Source of the DNA: Phycisphaerales bacterium
GTDB taxonomy: Bacteria; Planctomycetota; Phycisphaerae; Phycisphaerales; UBA1924
DNA: 33,773 nt
Assembly (NCBI GenBank): GCA_007693765.1
Contig: RECZ01000128.1
Span: 1 to 33,773, forward strand
Reading direction: 5' to 3'
Positions 31,436-33,773 of the stretch are shown here, one piece after another; position 1 is the first letter of the stretch, and the number at the start of each line of letters is the position of its first letter. Under the pieces are notes generated by a model that searched no databases, had not been told where the DNA came from, and saw only the letters and a list, made by a program, of their open reading frames with translations. Made by a program: the position numbers and the translations under genes.

Positions 31436-32305
31436 ATGAAACTCTTCAAGAAACTGCTCATCGTCGGCGCGGTGTGCGTCGTAGTTCTGATCGTCGGCGT
31501 CGTCGTCGCGTTCTCGCTGGGCATGAACGCGATCGCCAAGCAGGGCATCGAGCGGGGCGGCACCTACGCGCTGGGCGTGAACACCACCGTCGACAGCGCC
31601 AGCGTCGGCATCTTCAGCGGCAAGTTCGGGATGCGCGGCTTCTCCGTGGCGAACCCCGAGGGCTTCCCCTCGTCGCACTTCCTCACGCTGGGCAACGCCG
31701 GCGTGCAGGTCTCGATGGGCTCCCTCCAGAGCGACACCATCGAGCTTCCCGAACTGCGGCTCGAGAACATCGTCGCCAACCTCGAAAAGAAGGACGGCGC
31801 GGCCAACTACCAGGTGATCCTCGACAACGTCAAGCGACGCACCGGCGAGAAGGACCCCTCCGCACCGCCCTCCGAAGACGAGGGCCCCAACCTTGTCATC
31901 AACGACCTGATCATCCGCGACGTCACGGTGAACATGCAGGTGCTCGGCGTGACGAACATCACCGTGCCCATCGACGAGATCCGCCTCAAGAACGTCGGCA
32001 GGACGGGCACCGGCGTACGCGGCACCGGCGTGACGCTCGGGGAACTCACGGGCATCATCGTGCAGGCCGTCATGGCCGCGGCGATCCAGCAGGGCGGCGA
32101 CCTCATCCCCAGGGACCTCGTGGGCGACATGCAGGGCGCGCTCGCCGGCCTCGGTTCGCTGGGCGACATGGGCCTGCAGGTGCTTGGCGATTCGCCCGTC
32201 AAGGTCGAAAAACTCGGCGACGCGGCGCAGAAAGCCGTCGAGGGCGCCGTCGAAGGCGTTCGCGGCCTCATCCCCGGCCAGCGACGCGGCAACAACGACG
32301 ACTAA
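31436..32305 (+). CDS. small AsmA-like membrane-anchored protein
   Basis: 289 aa. A basic start MKLFKKLL, a membrane helix (7-28), then SVGIFSGKFGMRGFSVANPEGF and PNLVINDLIIRDVTVNMQ, the alternating beta pattern of AsmA-like proteins in which strands describe a 'layer on layer' groove. The C-terminal third is helical and Gly/Ala-rich (IIVQAVMAAAIQQGGDL and on to the end). It is far smaller than the AsmA-like protein at 3885-8168. Members may handle lipids between membranes; the precise role is unknown. Start supported by AAGGAG 8 nt upstream. Confidence 0.7.
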   Translation: MKLFKKLLIVGAVCVVVLIVGVVVAFSLGMNAIAKQGIERGGTYALGVNTTVDSASVGIFSGKFGMRGFSVANPEGFPSSHFLTLGNAGVQVSMGSLQSDTIELPELRLENIVANLEKKDGAANYQVILDNVKRRTGEKDPSAPPSEDEGPNLVINDLIIRDVTVNMQVLGVTNITVPIDEIRLKNVGRTGTGVRGTGVTLGELTGIIVQAVMAAAIQQGGDLIPRDLVGDMQGALAGLGSLGDMGLQVLGDSPVKVEKLGDAAQKAVEGAVEGVRGLIPGQRRGNNDD

Positions 32306-32490
32306 GCGACGCGGTTTGTTCCAGCGTGATGATGGCGGCGGCGTCAACGGGTGGTGTTGAGCGCCCGTCGGGATCGCTCGTGGACGTCGCGGGCTCACGG
32401 GATCGTTCCTGAACGCCGCCGAGACCATCGGTCAGGTGGATGCGAACACGATCGGTGAGCGCCCGTTGGAACCCGGGTGTATTTCTGACG

Positions 32491-32496
32491 TACCAT
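32491..32496 (+). promoter_or_regulatory. weak -10 candidate TACCAT for apaG
   Basis: TACCAT 48 nt before the apaG ATG, with TTGGAA at 32466-32471 as a poor -35 (19 bp away). The 32306-32490 interval shows only short imperfect repeats. Confidence 0.22.
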
Positions 32497-32544
32497 GCCC
32501 GCGGCGAAACGTGTCGCCGGCGCCGGCTTGGAGGAGACAGCCAC

Positions 32545-32961
32545 ATGGTCCCCGTTGAAGCAGACAGATCACGCGGTTCAGAGGCCATCACCCGGGGTGT
32601 GCGCGTCTCGGTCACGCCCTCGTACCGCCAGGACCGCTCCGACCCCGGCGCCGGGAGGTTCATCTTCTCGTACCGCGTGCGCATCGCCAACGAGGGCGAG
32701 GCGCCCGTGTCGCTGCTCGCTCGCCGGTGGGTGATCGTCGACGCCGACGGCGAGCGTCACGAGGTCGAGGGCGAGGGCGTGGTGGGCTTGCAGCCGCAGA
32801 TCCAGCCCGGCGCTGCGCACGAGTACGAGAGCTTCTGCCCCCTCCAGACGGCGTGGGGCACGATGGAGGGCTCGTACCTCATGCGCACCGCCGACGGCGA
32901 AGAATTCCACGCCGAGATCGCGCGGTTTTACCTCGCCGCGCCGGTTCCCGACGAGAATTAG
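32545..32961 (+). CDS. apaG: ApaG-domain protein
   Basis: 138 aa, close to the usual 125. The fibronectin-III-like ApaG domain is recognised by FIFSYRVRIANEGEAPVSLLARRWVIVDADG, quoted here only as blocks: YRVRIANEG, LLARRWVIVDADG, EGVVGLQPQIQPGAAHEYES and AWGTMEGSYLM. ApaG proteins were first linked to Co2+/Mg2+ efflux and occur as a domain in F-box proteins; the molecular role is unsettled. GGAGGAG ends 8 nt before the ATG, the best ribosome site in the window. It stands alone rather than beside ksgA or apaH as in enterobacteria. Confidence 0.9.
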   Translation: MVPVEADRSRGSEAITRGVRVSVTPSYRQDRSDPGAGRFIFSYRVRIANEGEAPVSLLARRWVIVDADGERHEVEGEGVVGLQPQIQPGAAHEYESFCPLQTAWGTMEGSYLMRTADGEEFHAEIARFYLAAPVPDEN

Positions 32962-33002
32962 CGCGTCCTTCGCCGTAGGTGGCGGGGTACGCACCGCGGG
33001 GG

Positions 33003-33008
33003 TATTAT
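33003..33008 (+). promoter_or_regulatory. weak -10 candidate TATTAT before egtD
   Basis: TATTAT fits the consensus -10 well but lies 205 nt before the egtD ATG and has no -35. The interval up to the gene contains nothing else I recognise. Confidence 0.22.
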
Positions 33009-33213
33009 CTTTCCTGAGTTCTTCGCGTCCCGTTCGGGCGACACGCCCGCGAACAGGGCCGCGCATGCGTCCGCGCCGTGTGGTGTGGGCGTGAAAGATC
33101 ATCACAGTTCACACACACCCGCGATGCTGCGCCGCACCGCCACGCGCGGCGCCGACGCCGGACCCGGACGGGGCGCCATGCGCCCGCACACCCCCTCGGA
33201 GGACACGCACACC

Positions 33214-33773
33214 ATGACAACGCACGATGCGCCCGCCGAAACGCCGAAAATCCACGACCTCGAGCCCACGCTCGGCGACTTCCGCGCCGACGTGCTCGAG
33301 GGGCTCTCGCGCCCCAGTAAGGCGCTGCCGTGCAAATACCTCTACGACGAGCGCGGCTCCAAGCTCTTCGACAAAATCTGCGAGGTCGACGAGTACTACC
33401 CCACGCGCACCGAGATCGCCATCACGCGCGACAACGTCCACGACATCGCCGATGCGCTCGGCCCGCGTTGCGTGGTCATCGAGCCCGGCAGCGGGTCGAG
33501 CATGAAGACCGGCACGCTCTTGGACAACCTCGAAGACCCCGTCGCCTACATCCCCGTCGAGATCTCCCGCGAGCACCTCGCCGACGCCTCGCTGCGCATG
33601 GCCGAGGCGCACCCGAACGTCGAGATGCTGCCCGTGTGCGCAGATTTCACGCGACCGTTCGACCTGCCCACACCCTCCCGCGAATACGCCCGGCGCGTCG
33701 TCTACTTCCCCGGCTCGACGCTCGGCAACTTCCGCGCCGATTTCGCCAAGGCGTTCCTCGCGCAGATGGCCGA
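33214..33773 (+). CDS. egtD: L-histidine N-alpha-methyltransferase (ergothioneine synthesis), 5' part
   Basis: 186 codons, running off the window end. EgtD trimethylates histidine to hercynine with SAM. The opening KYLYDERGSKLFDKICEVDE and TRTEIAI segment, the SAM region VIEPGSGSSMKT, and FPGSTLGNF are all as in EgtD. GGAGGA lies 11 nt before ATG 33214. The frame does not contain a stop to the end. The partner EgtB, a sulfoxide synthase, is not visible and could follow. A broader EgtD-like methyltransferase with another substrate remains possible. Confidence 0.88.
   Translation, partial: MTTHDAPAETPKIHDLEPTLGDFRADVLEGLSRPSKALPCKYLYDERGSKLFDKICEVDEYYPTRTEIAITRDNVHDIADALGPRCVVIEPGSGSSMKTGTLLDNLEDPVAYIPVEISREHLADASLRMAEAHPNVEMLPVCADFTRPFDLPTPSREYARRVVYFPGSTLGNFRADFAKAFLAQMA

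Noticed and set aside
1-33773. CRISPR arrays, insertion sequences or prophage
   Set aside because: No regularly spaced repeats, transposase-like proteins, integrase or phage structural genes were seen on either strand.

Overview
The window is GC-rich, gene-dense DNA that looks chromosomal and most resembles a Phycisphaerae-type planctomycete. That placement is an inference. It rests on a DUF1559-style pseudopilin, a protein with TPR repeats followed by two RNA polymerase alpha-CTD-like domains, many short lipoproteins of no recognisable family, AsmA-like envelope proteins and a Tat-exported beta-helix protein. I see no insertion sequence, prophage, CRISPR array or rRNA.

Layout. 1-3240: the 3' end of ispE, a lipoprotein, class I aldolase fbaB, an HU/IHF-type DNA-binding protein and a small lipoprotein, all but ispE on the minus strand. 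3330-3745: a minus-strand tRNA-Arg(CCU) split in its anticodon loop by a 342-nt group I intron. 3885-10511: a giant AsmA-like protein whose stop codon overlaps the start of a LOG-family protein, then a lipoprotein. 10545-14910 (minus): a 78-aa protein, a MATE exporter, the TPR/alpha-CTD protein and a SpoIID-type lipoprotein. 15028-20264 (plus): scpB plus a lipoprotein, then a DUF58 / transglutaminase / methyltransferase operon with overlapping start and stop codons. 20430-24155: a PilZ-like protein, two lipoproteins and a pseudopilin. 24428-26902: a secreted esterase ending in a clear intrinsic terminator, then a queuosine-precursor transporter on the other strand. 27115-33773: a Tat beta-helix protein, a TPP riboswitch and thiC, a membrane protein, a small AsmA-like protein, apaG, and the start of egtD, which runs off the window.

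Themes. Much of the content concerns the cell envelope: AsmA-like proteins, SpoIID, lipoproteins, pseudopilin, MATE. The rest is housekeeping: ispE, fbaB, HU, scpB, thiC, apaG. The most unusual object is the intron-bearing tRNA-Arg(CCU); its P4, P7 and P9 helices can be drawn by hand. A second pattern is that at least seven genes carry a TANNNT hexamer 6-9 nt before the start codon and, with one ambiguous case, no Shine-Dalgarno. This suggests leaderless mRNAs, whereas genes with longer leaders usually carry GGAG-like sites. The thiC leader may also hold a 33-codon upstream ORF whose ribosome site lies inside the TPP aptamer.
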